Shown: positions 14,911 through 25,855 of the stretch, in pieces
Layout: each line of letters begins with the position of its first letter
Numbering within the stretch: position 1 is the stretch's first letter
Source of the DNA: Aptenodytes patagonicus
Lineage: Eukaryota; Chordata; Aves; Sphenisciformes; Spheniscidae
Direction of reading: 5' to 3'
Length of the DNA: 64,000 bases
NCBI RefSeq assembly: GCF_965638725.1
Contig: NC_134961.1
Location: forward strand, 310,001-374,000
The notes under the pieces: model-generated
Told to the model about the DNA's origin: nothing
Database searches by the model: none
What the model saw: the letters and a program-made list of their open reading frames with translations, nothing else
Program-made: the position numbers and the translations under genes

Positions 14911-15542
14911 CCATAGAATCATAGAATCATTGAGGTTGGAAAAGACCTCTAAGATCATCGAGTCCAACCGTCGACCCAACACCACCATGCCCACTAAACC
15001 ATGTCCCTAAGTGCCTCATCTACACGTCTTTTAAATACTTCCAGGGATGGGGACTCCACCACTTCCCTGGGCAGCCTGTTCCAATGTTTAACCACTCTTT
15101 CAGTAAAGAAATTTTTCCTCACGTCCAATCTAAACCTCCCCTGGCACAACCTGAGGCCGTTTCCTCTCGTCCTATCGCTTGTTACTTCGGAGAAGAGACC
15201 GACCCCCCCTCGCTACAACCTCCTTTCAGGTGGTTGTAGAGAGCGATGAGGTCTCCCCTCAGCCTCCTCTTCTCCAGGCTGAACAACCCCAGTTCCCTCA
15301 GCCGCTCCTCATCAGACTTGTTCTCCAGACCCCTCACCAGCCTCGTTGCCCTTCTCTGGACACGCTCCAGCACCTCGACGTCCTTCTTGTAGTGAGGGGC
15401 CCAAAACTGAACACAGTATTCGAGGTGCGGCCTCACCAGTGCCGAGTACAGGGGCACGATCACTTCCCTACTCCTGCTGGCCACACTCTTTCTGATACAG
15501 GCCAGGATGCCATTGGCCTTCTTGGCCGCCTGGGCACACTGC
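14911..15542 (-). mobile_element. Young CR1 LINE with end of ORF2 (reverse transcriptase C-terminus)
   Basis: Minus-strand element. The 3' tail is at 14911 (CCATAGAATCATAGAATC) and the body extends to about 15542, where the match to CR1 stops at GGGCACACTG. On the minus strand 15182-15484 stays open and carries CR1 ORF2 C-terminal landmarks: [50 protein letters not shown] and [17 protein letters not shown]. The frame breaks before the usual end, so this is a dead, 5'-truncated insertion. CR1 inserts usually lack target duplications and none is evident. Confidence 0.93.
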
Positions 15543-15593
15543 CGGAAGGCTGAACTCTGCCTGCTGTTTAATCATCCAGGCACTCCTGTAAGA

Positions 15594-15900
15594 TGCTTTT
15601 GCAGCTCCTCCTAGCCAGCCCTCATCTTCTCACCCTGATCAACCGGGTATCATCAGCAAACCCAATCGCCTCCCTTTTCCCAGCTGCTGGAGGAGCACCA
15701 GGCTATGCGGAGAGCCCTTGGGGGCTGCCCTGCCCTTCGCACCGCTGCAGAATGCCCTCTTTGTATTTTAACCAGGTATTTATTCACATGGGGACTTGCC
15801 CACTCATTCCAGGGCATCTTAATTTCCTTGAGACCCATCCTGAATGTGTTGTGAGACCCAGGTGGACCTTCCCAGCTGTGTCTCACCTGCCCAGCAGGAT
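15594..15900 (-). mobile_element. Ancient CR1/L3-like LINE remnant
   Basis: Directly beyond the young CR1 lie landmarks of an older amniote CR1-like LINE in the same (minus) orientation: GGTATCATCAGCAAACCCAA (15646-15665), then TATTTTAACCAGGTATTTAT and TTAATTTCCTTGAGACCCAT. These resemble conserved coding blocks of old CR1 clades. Edges and subfamily are uncertain. Confidence 0.6.
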
Positions 15901-18043
15901 GTGGGGTGACTCTGCCCCGGTAGCCCATCGCTATCTGTGTGTCCGCTCGTTTTATTCCTTAGGATGTTGTCCATCGACTTCTGAGGCTGTTCGAGGACCT
16001 GAATTTTGTTAAATCCTTCCTCCTGAATGAAAGCCATGCATGGATTTGCAAGGTTTAAAGAGGTGGAAAGTCTTCACTCCTAACTTTAAGCTGCCTTGCT
16101 CCAAGTCTGGGAATTGAGCCTTGTCACGCTCTGGCTCCCAGAGCAAGGCTTCGCTGTACCTGGTATTTTCTCCTCTTTTTCACGTTGTAACCTCTCAGTC
16201 TATTTGACATTGAGCTTCAAGTCTTGCTGCAAGGCTTTTGCTCTAGAAATCATTAGCTGTGGCCTTTTCTTTTTGCAACAGTTCTACCACTGGTTCTAAA
16301 GGGTGGGACTGGAGCTGGGCACTGGCACCAAAAACTGGGGGAAATCTCCTTGGATGCAGGCACCGGGCTAGCGGGCTTCTGCCTGGCCAGGTGGTCCTGG
16401 GATGTGCGGAGCCGGGACTTACCGAAGTGCAGAGGTGGGAAATCACTCATATACAGACCCGCTTGTCCTGCTCAGCTCCCCTCTCCTCCGTGACTGCTGT
16501 GCTCTTCTCACCTGTTATCAGTTTTTCCTTGTTTTCTGCAAGATATGCTGCAGAAAAAGGAGAATTAAAGCCTTTGCAGGGCTCTGGGGAAGGTACTTTT
16601 GCTGGGGGGGCTTGTGGAGCAGCTCTCTGCAGCGGGGTTGGAAGATGGTGGGTCCCTTGCGGAGGGGCCAGGAGGTCCCGGGTGGCTGGAGGGGGTGGCA
16701 GTGGTGGGAGGAGAGGGCAGAGGGTGACAAGACCCTGGCATGGGAGCTGGGGCGGTGGCTGCAGAGCGGGGCCGGTGGGCACGTGTGGCTAAAGCCGTGA
16801 TGGCGTGCGGCTAAAACCATGCCGGCTCGGGAGCTTGTGAGCCAGGGAGTTACCATGGGAACCGCCGGAGGATGCTCAGGAGGGCAGCGCAGCTCTGCTG
16901 GCACAGAGCTCCACGGCCTTGGCGCCTGTACCCAGGTCCCCAGCTGCAAGCACAGGTAGAAGGCTCCCATTGCTGAGAGCGGGGCCGGGTGGGCCCCCAG
17001 CCTGCAGGTACCTGGAGAGGTACCAGCTGGTCTTCAGCAGAAAGGGAGCGATTCCCTTTTAGCCAAGCCCCAAAGCACTTCACAGAGAAGCTGCCTTTAA
17101 AATAGAGAAAGCACAAGTTGCAATAGAGCAACTGGCAGGACCAGAGCGCGGCGGGACCTGCAACCAGACAGCAGCGCCTGGGCTGTGCTGAGGCTCCCGG
17201 CCCCGGGGTCCCGAACCCCCCGCCCCGTGCCTTGTGAGGCTTCCGAACCCCCCCATGCCTTGCAGAGCCTGGAGCAGGCCAGCTCCTGGCCCCAAAGCGC
17301 AGCCGGCCACCATGCAGCAAATGGCTTTAAAGCCAGGGCTGTAACACCATCCCTGGGGCGGCTGCACGGTGCAGACCCACTCGCTTGGCTTGCTGCTTCG
17401 CTGCCCTGCAGCGAGCTGGGTGCTGAAGCGCTCGGCTGAATCGGGGCCAGCTGCGTCCTGCGTGCAGGTGCAGGATGCATCCTGCGTCCAGGTGGCTGGC
17501 GTGTTTGTTTAAGCCAAGCCTTCCGGGCCGCCTCGAGCTGGCTGTTGACCCAAGCGCGGGTGGCGAGAGCCCTGCCCTCAGTGCCTCCCTTTGCTCGCCC
17601 CTGGCCCTCAGGCACCCGGCTGGCCCAGCACCGGGACCAGCTGCGTCGGCTGCGGCTGCTCCCAGCACCAGCCAGCCCCTTTCCCCAGGCTGCTCCATTT
17701 CCCTGGAAGCCTTCGGTGACAACATTGTCACCAGCCCTTTGCACACCCAAGAGGGCTGTATTGCGTGCATCACCCCCACGCATGGCTGCTGACACCTTCC
17801 AAGCTGGCCACTCTTCCAAGCTGGCCTTCCCTTTACAGGTCATCTCAGTTTCCCGGGTAGGGTGTACTTACTCAGGTGCCCACAAAGTCTGTTTTCAGGA
17901 GCACCTCTGCTAACTCGCTGGTACAGCTGTCAGAGTGAGTGGCTTGCCCTTTCCTGGCCCTTCCTGTAATAATGTGAAAAGAAAAATTGTTATCGCATCT
18001 GCCAGGCACCAGACTGCCCTTTCTGGGAGTGGGTAGGTAGGGC
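15901..18043. other. Intergenic sequence, nothing firmly recognised
   Basis: GC-rich spacer. Long open frames occur on the minus strand (17097-17843) but overlap open frames on the plus strand and look like composition effects. No promoter or exon chain is supported. Confidence 0.35.
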
Positions 18044-18073
18044 TATTTGAGTATCATCCATATTTGAGTATCA
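18044..18073 (+). repeat. 17-bp tandem duplication
   Basis: TATTTGAGTATCATCCA is followed directly by TATTTGAGTATCA; two copies, the second incomplete. A minor slippage-type duplication. Confidence 0.8.
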
Positions 18074-19138
18074 GCTGGTTCATCCCCCAGTTCCTTCAGA
18101 AGCCTTGGAGATGCCTCCTGGCCCCATGGCTCTTTGCTGCTCCCCCCTCAGCTGGTTTCACGTCATCTGTGGTCACCCCTGTCTCCTCTGCACTCCCCAG
18201 CGAGCAGGGTGGGAATCGCCCAATTCTCTCACTGCCAGCACCGAAGCAAGGAGCTCAGGCAGTGCCTCCCAGTGCTTCTCCTGCAGCTGCCCTGATGGAC
18301 TCCTCCCTCTGGATGTCTGTGAGGAGGGAATGGGAAGATGACCTTGGCTTCCTTTCCCTCAAGCCCACCCTGCTCCTCTCTCGCCCTGCTGCCCGTGAGC
18401 TCTCCATTTTCCCAGGGTCTCTCCAGCCCTTAGATTCTCCCCAAGACCCTTTTTTTCCAGTTTTCCTGAAACTGCTGTTTGGTGCCACTGATGACTGGTG
18501 GGGACAGAAGCACCCTGCAGGTCCCATGCAGGTGTTCCAGCCGGTGAGGCTGGGCTGGGCGCCCATTTGCTGTTCTCTGGCCGCAGCCTCCATCCCTGGA
18601 CGGTGAGGACAGGGACAGGGCCACGCTCCCGCCTGCCTCTTGCCTGCAGGACCCACCCGGCCAGGAGCACGAACCCTGCTCCTCTGTCGGCTGTGCAGCC
18701 GCCTCTGGCCCATGCTCATGGGTCTGGCAACAAGACCTGTGTGTATCGCTCTGTCCGTCATCGTTAAAGACCCTCCAGGTGTAACGAGAGGCTCCGTGCC
18801 TTGCAGACCTGGCAAGGGAGCTGCTCGGCATGAAGGCAGCGGGGCAGAGCGGGTGCCCCAGCATCCCAGCCTCCAGGGACGAGCATGGCCAGGGCCAGAG
18901 GTACGAGCTGCCCCATCCCAGCCAGCACCGCCGGCAGGTCCCACAGAGCCGGAGAAAGGGCCGGCTGAGCCGAGCAGTGCTGGTGCCTGGGCAGAAACCT
19001 CACGCACTGTGAACGTGAATCGCTAATGGCAGCAGTGGGGAAGGAGGGCAGAGGCGATGGAGGACTGTTCGACCCCATCCTTGCCCTCCGGGTGAACCGG
19101 TGTGAAATCCCCATGAAAGGCAGGAGTGGTGGCTGGCA

Positions 19139-19172
19139 GCCTGGTGGCGAGAGCCTGGTGGCGAGAGCCTGC
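19139..19172 (+). repeat. 14-bp tandem duplication
   Basis: CTGGTGGCGAGAGC occurs twice in a row, with a further partial unit (CTG) after it. Simple slippage duplication. Confidence 0.8.
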
Positions 19173-19400
19173 TGCGGCCAGACCCTTGCACCTGCGGGAT
19201 GTTGTGCATCCCCACCCAGCGCCGCTCCTTGGAGGAGGATGATGGTGAGGGCTGCACGATGGTGCAGGAAAGCCCCGGCATCGAGGCATTGTGCAGCGGG
19301 GGTGATGGGGAAAGGCTGGCCGGGGGGGAGGCAGGTGTTTTCTGCAACAGCCTTCAAAGAGTTTTCCTTAAGTGTTACTGCTCTTTAGGGCTTCCTCCTC

Positions 19401-19438
19401 AAAAAAAAAAAAAAAAAAAAAAAGAAGGGAAAAAAAGG
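19401..19438 (+). repeat. Poly(A) / homopurine tract
   Basis: An uninterrupted A-run of about 23 bases followed by GAAGGG and further A and G. It could be the tail of a decayed retroposed sequence, but I recognise none upstream. Confidence 0.85.
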
Positions 19439-19536
19439 CGATGAGGAAGAGCAATCTCTCGGTGTGGGATGAAAGCGGCCTGTCTTGACTATTTACCCAG
19501 CAATTATAAGTAAATCGGTGGTGCCTAACGGGGCCG

Positions 19537-19760
19537 GTTGCCATAGTGACGATGGGATGGAAGGACCAGCATTTGGTCCTGGCCGCAGCCAATCAGGCTG
19601 GGAAGCCCAAGCTGCAATATAAAGTAAAGATTCCCATCTTCCAGCCACGCACTTGCCAAGAAAGGGAAATAGGTTCAAGAGTCTGGGGAAAAAAAGTGCT
19701 CCGGACGGCGGCAAGCAGGGCGGCTGCTCCCGTCATGGCGGACTGCGAACGCCCGGGCAG
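19537..19760 (+). promoter_or_regulatory. Compact promoter-like module with candidate first exon
   Basis: In order: an RFX X-box-like GTTGCCATAGTGAC (19537-19550), CCAAT in AGCCAATCAGG (19589-19593), and TATAAAG (19618-19624). The spacing would put a start near 19648. Then come an ATG in good context (GTCATGG, 19735) and a strong splice donor GGGCAG|GTGAGA at 19761, giving an eight-codon coding start in phase 2. Each element is seen directly; that they work together as a promoter and first exon is inference. No gene is known to me at this place between MRPL28 and AXIN1. Confidence 0.4.
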
Positions 19761-21130
19761 GTGAGAAATCCCAACTCTCCCCATCTCCCCGCTTATTGTT
19801 CTCCCGCGCCGCGGTCCCCTCCGCCGCCCCACCCCACCCATGCCGCCGCCCCGACCCCCTCGCCCCGGCACCCACAATGAAACCCCCCTTCGGGCGAGAG
19901 ACAAAGAGAGGCGGGTGGAAAAAGGCTCCACCATTCTCCCCAAATTGCCATCGTAGGCCTTTCAAATCAAATTTCGCAAAGCAGCTTCATCAAAGGCCCC
20001 CGGCTGAGAGGCGCGAGCCCCATATTCCTGCCCCCCCGGCAGGTCTGGGGTGGTGTGGCGATCCCACACAGTCGGCACCGCTCCAGAAGTGTCTTTGCAA
20101 AAAAAAAAAAAAAAAAAAAAAAGAGGGGGGGAAAAAAAAAAGGGGGGGAGATGGAGATAAAAAAAAACGCAAGCGAGAAAGAGCGGCGCCTAAATTGCTC
20201 ATCGTCTCCCCATCTCATTACTCACGACTTCTGAGGACGGGTATTTCCAAAGGCTGCTATGAAAGACTTGTGAATGGAGCCCCCCCCGTATGAGATCAAA
20301 GCCCGAGGGCCGGGACGCCAGGGTGTGCCGGAGGAGGGGGCGAGCGGCGGCGGCGCCGCAGGATGGTGGGGGGGAGCCTTCCTCCCCTGCTGCCGCTGCC
20401 CTCCATGTTTCCCGGTGTCGCTGCTGCCGCTGCCTGACCCATCTTGCAATGGAGACCGGGGACGGCGGCCGGAGCCCAACGGCTGAAACCGAGGCAAGCA
20501 AACTCCACCGGCTCACAGTTCGGCAACTCTCCCAAAATTCATGATTAATAAAGGAGCTTATTCCGGCCGGGACCTCTCCGGACACCTTGAATTGCAGATG
20601 AGTGGGCGGCTTCCCCATCGCTCGAGCCCACTCCTTGGATCTCTTCCCTCCCCATGCCGCGGCATCGCGAGCCCAGTGGGCCACCAGCAGAAGGGCCGAG
20701 GACAAAGGCAGGAGGACAGAAGTTGTGCCACTTTCCCTTCCCGCTGCCTCCCTTCAAATACGGGCTGCTTGCTTCTGCTCAGCGACAAATTTGGCTCCGG
20801 GCAGCGTTCCCACCACCAGCACCACCAGCAGACGGGCGCCCCATGAGCGGCACGGAAAGCAAACTCACAGATGGTAAAATAAGAGAGTCGTGTAGGGTTC
20901 AAAGAGACCTTCTATGTCAATTGTTATATTATTAGGTAAACTCTAAGAAGAAAATCTTTTAATCCACTGTGGCTAATCCAGTCCACTTTTGTTGGCCAGG
21001 ACATATTCACCATCAACAAAAGGCTCTGGCCGACGGACACCGGCATACATAATGTATTTATAACTGCGGGAGCTGGCTCGGCGGCAGAAAGAGCCACTGC
21101 TTGGGCCAGCAGCAGGGGCCGGGGCGGAGG
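19761..21130. promoter_or_regulatory. Conserved-looking regulatory block downstream of the promoter module
   Basis: Mixed CpG-rich and AT-rich DNA with dense transcription-factor-like sites: TCF/LEF-type ATCAAAGG (19989-19996), two TAATCC sites of the OTX/PITX type 14 bases apart (20960-20965 and 20974-20979), and a MEF2/TATA-like TATTTATAA near 21054. No long credible coding frame crosses it. I infer an enhancer or promoter cluster; conservation needs testing. Confidence 0.3.
20099..20185 (+). repeat. Homopurine A/G tract
   Basis: About 24 A, then GAGGGGGGG, about 10 A, GGGGGGG, and further purine-rich sequence with only scattered pyrimidines. This kind of tract can adopt triplex structures and is prone to length error in sequencing. 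Confidence 0.85.
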
Positions 21131-24100
21131 ATTTGCCCGACTTTTATCAGTTTTATTTTCATTTCAAAGAACCCGGCTGATATTTGCACTGCGCCGCTTA
21201 CCAGGGGGAGCACAAAGAGGGCAGGGATGTTCCCAGCACCGGCCAGCCCCGAAACCCCACTGGGACCCTGCCAGGACCCTCGCTCCTCGCCTTCCCCCGG
21301 GGCTGGGGCAGCGCTGGGGCGGTGGCAGCAGAGAGGGCCGCAAGGGCAGGTTTGCCCCCATGCCTGGTTTTGGGGTGACGGTTACCATGGGGAGTTGGCA
21401 GCTGGGCACAGCTGGGGTGGCTGCCCCCCGAAACGGCTGTCCTGGGCTGGCAGGGTCCCCTGGGATTTACCCTGGGAAGGTGCCGTTGCACTGGGATGGG
21501 GGGGAGTCACCTTCCCACAAGGACGTGGGATACAACTGATGTGAGGAAAGAGCTACAAAGGGCCGGCACTGCAAGGTGGAGAGCGGTGTGTGGGTAGACC
21601 TTGTCGTCCAAACCCGGGGAAAGCAGAGACCAGAGCTGAGGAACCCAAAAAGCAAATAAAAACCAACGGCGGCAAAGGGCAGGTGGGGCGTGAGCGTGGA
21701 CCACGTGGCCACAGCCTGGCCGATGCGGGGTCTTCTGGCAGGAGGAGGTGGGAGCTGGTGGGACCGAGCTGAGATGGGTCAAGGTGGCAGCTGCAAGCTG
21801 CGGGTTGCGGATGTTGGAGGTGAGCAGGGGACACCAGCCACCCAGCTCCTTCAGGCCACGGGTACGGCCCATCCTGAGCAATGGGTTCCCCCGGGGCAGG
21901 TGCTGGAGCGCCTGGTCCACAGCGGTGCAGGAGGGGATGGACGGCCAGGCTGGGTCCACAGACTGAACCGGTGTTTGAAAATGGCTGTGAAACGCCTGGC
22001 TGGACAGGCGCTGGTGGCCATGGGATGAGGATGGGACTGAGCAGCAGAGACCTCTACAGAGCAAGGAACCAGGGTCTCCAGTGGGGGTGAGCTCACCCAG
22101 GAGCTCGTGGTCCTCCCAGGATGCCACTGAGGCAAAAACATCCTTATTCCCACCAAGGCTAGTGGCTCAGATCCAGCCGCAAGGATCTTCATGGAGACAC
22201 AGCAATGGAGGGACCAAAAGGATTTGTTTCAAAGAGCCCAGAGGGTTTGGCCGTGGTTTGGTCCTCATGACAAGGGACAGCGAAGGAGAGGAGCCCTCTC
22301 CTGAGGGGGGGGCGGGTCACCACAGCCGCAGATGCTCCCCGAGGTGGGCACAGGGTGTTCAGCCATGGGGGTGGCGCTAATGGGGCACTGATGGGCAACA
22401 CCAGTGTAAGTGGCCTGGGGAGCAGAAGAAATGGCCTCCAAGGGATACTGCAAGCCCCGAGTCAAGCTTTTTCGCTTTCACTGCACTCACAGGTACTTGG
22501 AGTCCTCCAGAACTACAGTCTTCCTCAAATGTGGTTAAACAGGCCAATGCTCAAAAGTTTCTGCAGGGAATGGATGCACATACAGAGTGCAAAGCCACAA
22601 GTCACCAGCCCTGGATGGTCCATCCTGAGACCCACCAAGGAAGCCAAGGGACGGGGGGTCAGGGATGTGGATGCCACCCATGAAAGCAGATGCTCTCCAA
22701 AAGGCTGAAGCGTACCAGGGGCTGTCGGGGCGCCCTGACTCACTGAGCCTCGCTGCCCAACCCAGCCCGTTGCTCTAACCATCGCCAAGGCATCCCCAAA
22801 ACTCCTGGCTGCTCTGTATGGCGCGTCCAGATGTCCACCCAGCACAGGAGCTGCCAGGCCAGATGGACACACAAGGAGCACAAACCACCTGTGAGACAGA
22901 GGATGAGAATTCAGGCTAAATCATCCATTTTCATCAGGCGAAAGTTTAACGGCAGGGGCTGGAGAGGTGCCAGGCTCTGGGCAGCTGTTGAATGTGAGAC
23001 TGAGCTAAATAGCCTGAGTTAAAGATGTTCAGCGTTGGAGATCTGAAAATGTCTCTCCATTGGGAAAAGGGAGCCATGGACCTCCTCTGCAGGCACCTCT
23101 GCTCCACGTCCCACTGCAGGAGAAGGCTCAGGTGGGCTGGGATGGCTTGCGGCATGGGCTGGGGTGTCGTGGGATGGCTGCCCACAAGATAGTCATCTCC
23201 AGACACAGCCCATGGGCGCTCACCCCACCTCATGGTCCTGGGGGGGTCAGAGAAGTGTGGGAAGAATCAAAGTCCATGTCAACCTTCTCTGTGAGACATG
23301 TTCTCCACAGCACGTCCTTGGCACACTGGGGAAGCTGCTGCCGCAGGAAGATGCTAAGTCCAAGGTCTGGCAAGGTTTGGTGTTGTACATCCACCGCCAC
23401 ACGATTTCTTGTGCTTTGGCCAATTGTAACTACAATGGATCAGGATGAAACACAATATGAGGCCTGATTTGCTCGTGTTTGCCAGCCGTGGGTTCTCCTG
23501 AGGCTGGTCACCACGCCAGCCAACGCTTGTCTGTTGAAGGACTTCTGGCAGAGGAGATGCATTGATAAGAAAATGCCCAGCAGGATGGTCAGAGTGGGGA
23601 ATACATCCCCTGGGAGAAGACCAGGAGAGCCCGGCACACCGAGGTCAGAAAAGCTGAGGCTGCGGGGATGGGGCTGCTGTCTGACCCCACCACGGGGGGA
23701 AGAGCTGCGCAGGCTGAAGGATACAGCTGGCACAAGCCTGAGTGGTGTGAAATGGCTGCCGATGGGCAGGCTGGACACCAGAAGGCGGCTCCAGCCCTGC
23801 AGAGCAGGGGACGGCAGTGGCCTCCGTGTCCTGACTGGGGACAGGGGCCAAAGGGCTGGGAAGCAGTACCGCTTTATGGAAGATGGTCCAAGGTTTGGGA
23901 CCAAGAGATGGGACACAGCAAAGCTTGAGACACCTGCCCAGCCTGATGCTTACGTCTCTGCCGAGCAGTTCTTGCTGTCTCCTCCCCAGGAAAGGAGAGG
24001 GCCATGGGATGCTCATGATTGCTAGCCCACGTCTCCCCTGGCTCCCAGCCATCCTGTCCTGGAGAGGACTTCGCTCTGCTGCGGTTCACCTGCCCACCAT

Positions 24101-24386
24101 GGCACGGGAAGGGGAGGGGATTTTAGGAAAGAGGCGGCCTGGGGTTTCACACCCAGGGAAGAGAGCTACCAAGTGGTAAGCATGAGCAGAAAGGGACCAC
24201 TGACGGTCCCAGAAGTGCTGGCAGAAGGGGACGGGGAATCTCATGGCTGACATTCAGCACCAGGGCAAGTTTGCCTTGGCTGTGGTGCACATCTTGGACA
24301 CCTCCAAAGACAGAGATCCCCCTACTTCTCCGAGTTTCCTTCCACGGTGAATGATTTTGTGAGCAATTTCTCCGGTTCTGTGTCAG
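21131..24386. other. GC-rich intergenic sequence with weak exon-like pieces
   Basis: No recognised gene. Some pieces have splice-like borders, for example 21742-21819 (open, phase 0 at both ends, donor GTGAGC at 21820) and an acceptor at 22493 (CTGCACTCACAG) with a frame open to 22708. None can be joined into a convincing chain, and open frames occur on both strands. Confidence 0.3.
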
Positions 24387-25855
24387 GACGACTCTGATGC
24401 TCTCCACATCTCGATGAGGGAAAGCCTTGAGATGAGTCAACGCCAAGATGATCTCCTGGGCTGGGCTTGTGCTAGGGCAGCTAAAACAGCAGAAGAGTTT
24501 GAAGAACTCTTCCATAAGAGCATGAATAAATGGCACTCAGTGAGCACCCCCAGCTCATCAGCCGTGGCTCAGCGCAGCATTGGTTCGCTAATGAGGAGCA
24601 GCAGAGCCCGCACCAGCCTGCCCACCCACACAGCCTCCTCCCACCACCACAGCCCCACCAACCCCAGCAGACTTGGGTGTCCCCAGCTGGTCTGCAGACC
24701 TCCAGTCATGGCAGAGATGGTGCAGCAGGAGGGCCTCCTCCTCATCACATCTCTGTGCATTTTTGCTCTTCTCTGCAGAAGGAAGCAGGTAAACCCCAGG
24801 GTCACTGCTGGGCTGGGTCCAGCATCTTGGCTCAGCTGGTCAGGACCTCAGCTGGCGTCCATCAGTGCAGAGCCACTCCTGGTGCCGTTCCTAGGACCTC
24901 ATTCCCACCACGGAAGAGGAACCCTGCAGAGAAACCTCCTTTCCCAGAGGTGGTGCAGCCCTCAGGCAGGTCACCAGGGGTGGAGGGGCTCCAGGACTTG
25001 CCTGTGCCGAGCCCTGGCTGCCCTGGTTGGGTGCTGGTGACACAGCAGTGCAGGGGTCCCGTTTACCAGCTCGGCCGGGAGGGTTGGCCATCACTGGAGA
25101 GGTGGGTGCAGGATGGTTGCTCTGAGGAAGGGCCACCTCACAGGGGAGATGGCAAAGGAGGGCAACCCCTACCTGGGGCTGGAGGTTTTGGAGGTGTTGC
25201 TGGGAAGCAGGAGGTTGGGAAAGGGGTGGTAGAGGCTGGGGTCCCAGCAGAGGTAGGGAGAGACCGCAGGAGGGACTGTGGCTGCGTTACCAGAGAGCTG
25301 GAAGAGCAGGGGGCTCCCAGAAGTGCCCTGCCAGGACTAGGGGTCCCCCATCCAGGGCTGGCTTGTCCCCCTAGCCTGGAGCAGACCTGGTCCCTTGGTG
25401 CAGCATGTCGTGCCGCAGAAGAGCCCAGCGAGGGCTCTGGCTGGTGGGCTGTGACTTCCCGCGAGCGCGGCCGTCCTGCCTGCCGCCGGGCAGCCACCAG
25501 GAGCCCATTACCGGCAATTAGCTGCAAACAGCTTCTCAGCCTGGCTGCTGGCCTGCCTGAGCACTCAGAGCCAATGCTTCTCCGGGGCACAGCATCTCTC
25601 AGAGGAGCATCTGGGGCATCTAATGCCCTGAGAGGCATTTCCATCAAGGAAAACCACTCTGCAAGAGAAATAAAGGGTGAAAATGCCATGGGGCTTCCCT
25701 CAGCAGCACCCCAATGTGATCACAAGGATCTTTTGCCTCAGCCAAGGTCTGGATGGGTTTTGGACCTGTGCACACCAGCCACAACCTCAGCGGCCATTGT
25801 CACTTCATGGGCTGGGAGCTCTCCTGGAGAAGGACAACAGCGAGTTGAGACCTGA
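24387..25855 (+). other. Candidate two-exon coding unit (unrecognised)
   Basis: Candidate exon A, 24387-24539: acceptor TTCTGTGTCAG, 51 open codons, donor TCA|GTGAGC, phase 0 at both ends. Its peptide is amphipathic rather than low-complexity (SMRESLEMSQRQDDLLGWAC; AEEFEELFHKSMNKWHS). A 239-base intron ends in a strong acceptor (TTTTTGCTCTTCTCTGCAG). Candidate exon B starts at 24779, phase 0, in the frame of the longest open frame on the plus strand, which runs 358 codons to a stop at 25853-25855. AATAAA follows at 25992-25997. The first in-frame ATG is 24414, giving about 400 residues. Against it: the long part is Gly/Pro/Arg-rich, the opposite strand is also open at 25138-25689, 24905-25005 vaguely resembles a CR1 fragment, and I recognise no homologue. 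It could be a lineage-specific gene, a long non-coding RNA or chance. Confidence 0.25.

Noticed and set aside
17097..19007. Minus-strand frames of about 250 codons (17097-17843 and 18255-19007)
   Set aside because: Low-complexity Ala/Gly/Pro/Arg content with competing plus-strand frames; no promoter, splice pair or known motif.
21507..22127. 206-codon minus-strand frame
   Set aside because: GC-rich chance frame; plus strand is also open and nothing is recognisable.
23164..24025. Protein-like pieces (for example LGTLGKLLPQEDAKSKVWQG, and a 163-codon frame from 23534)
   Set aside because: Weak donors and no consistent phase with the candidate exons at 24.4 kb; minus strand is equally open.
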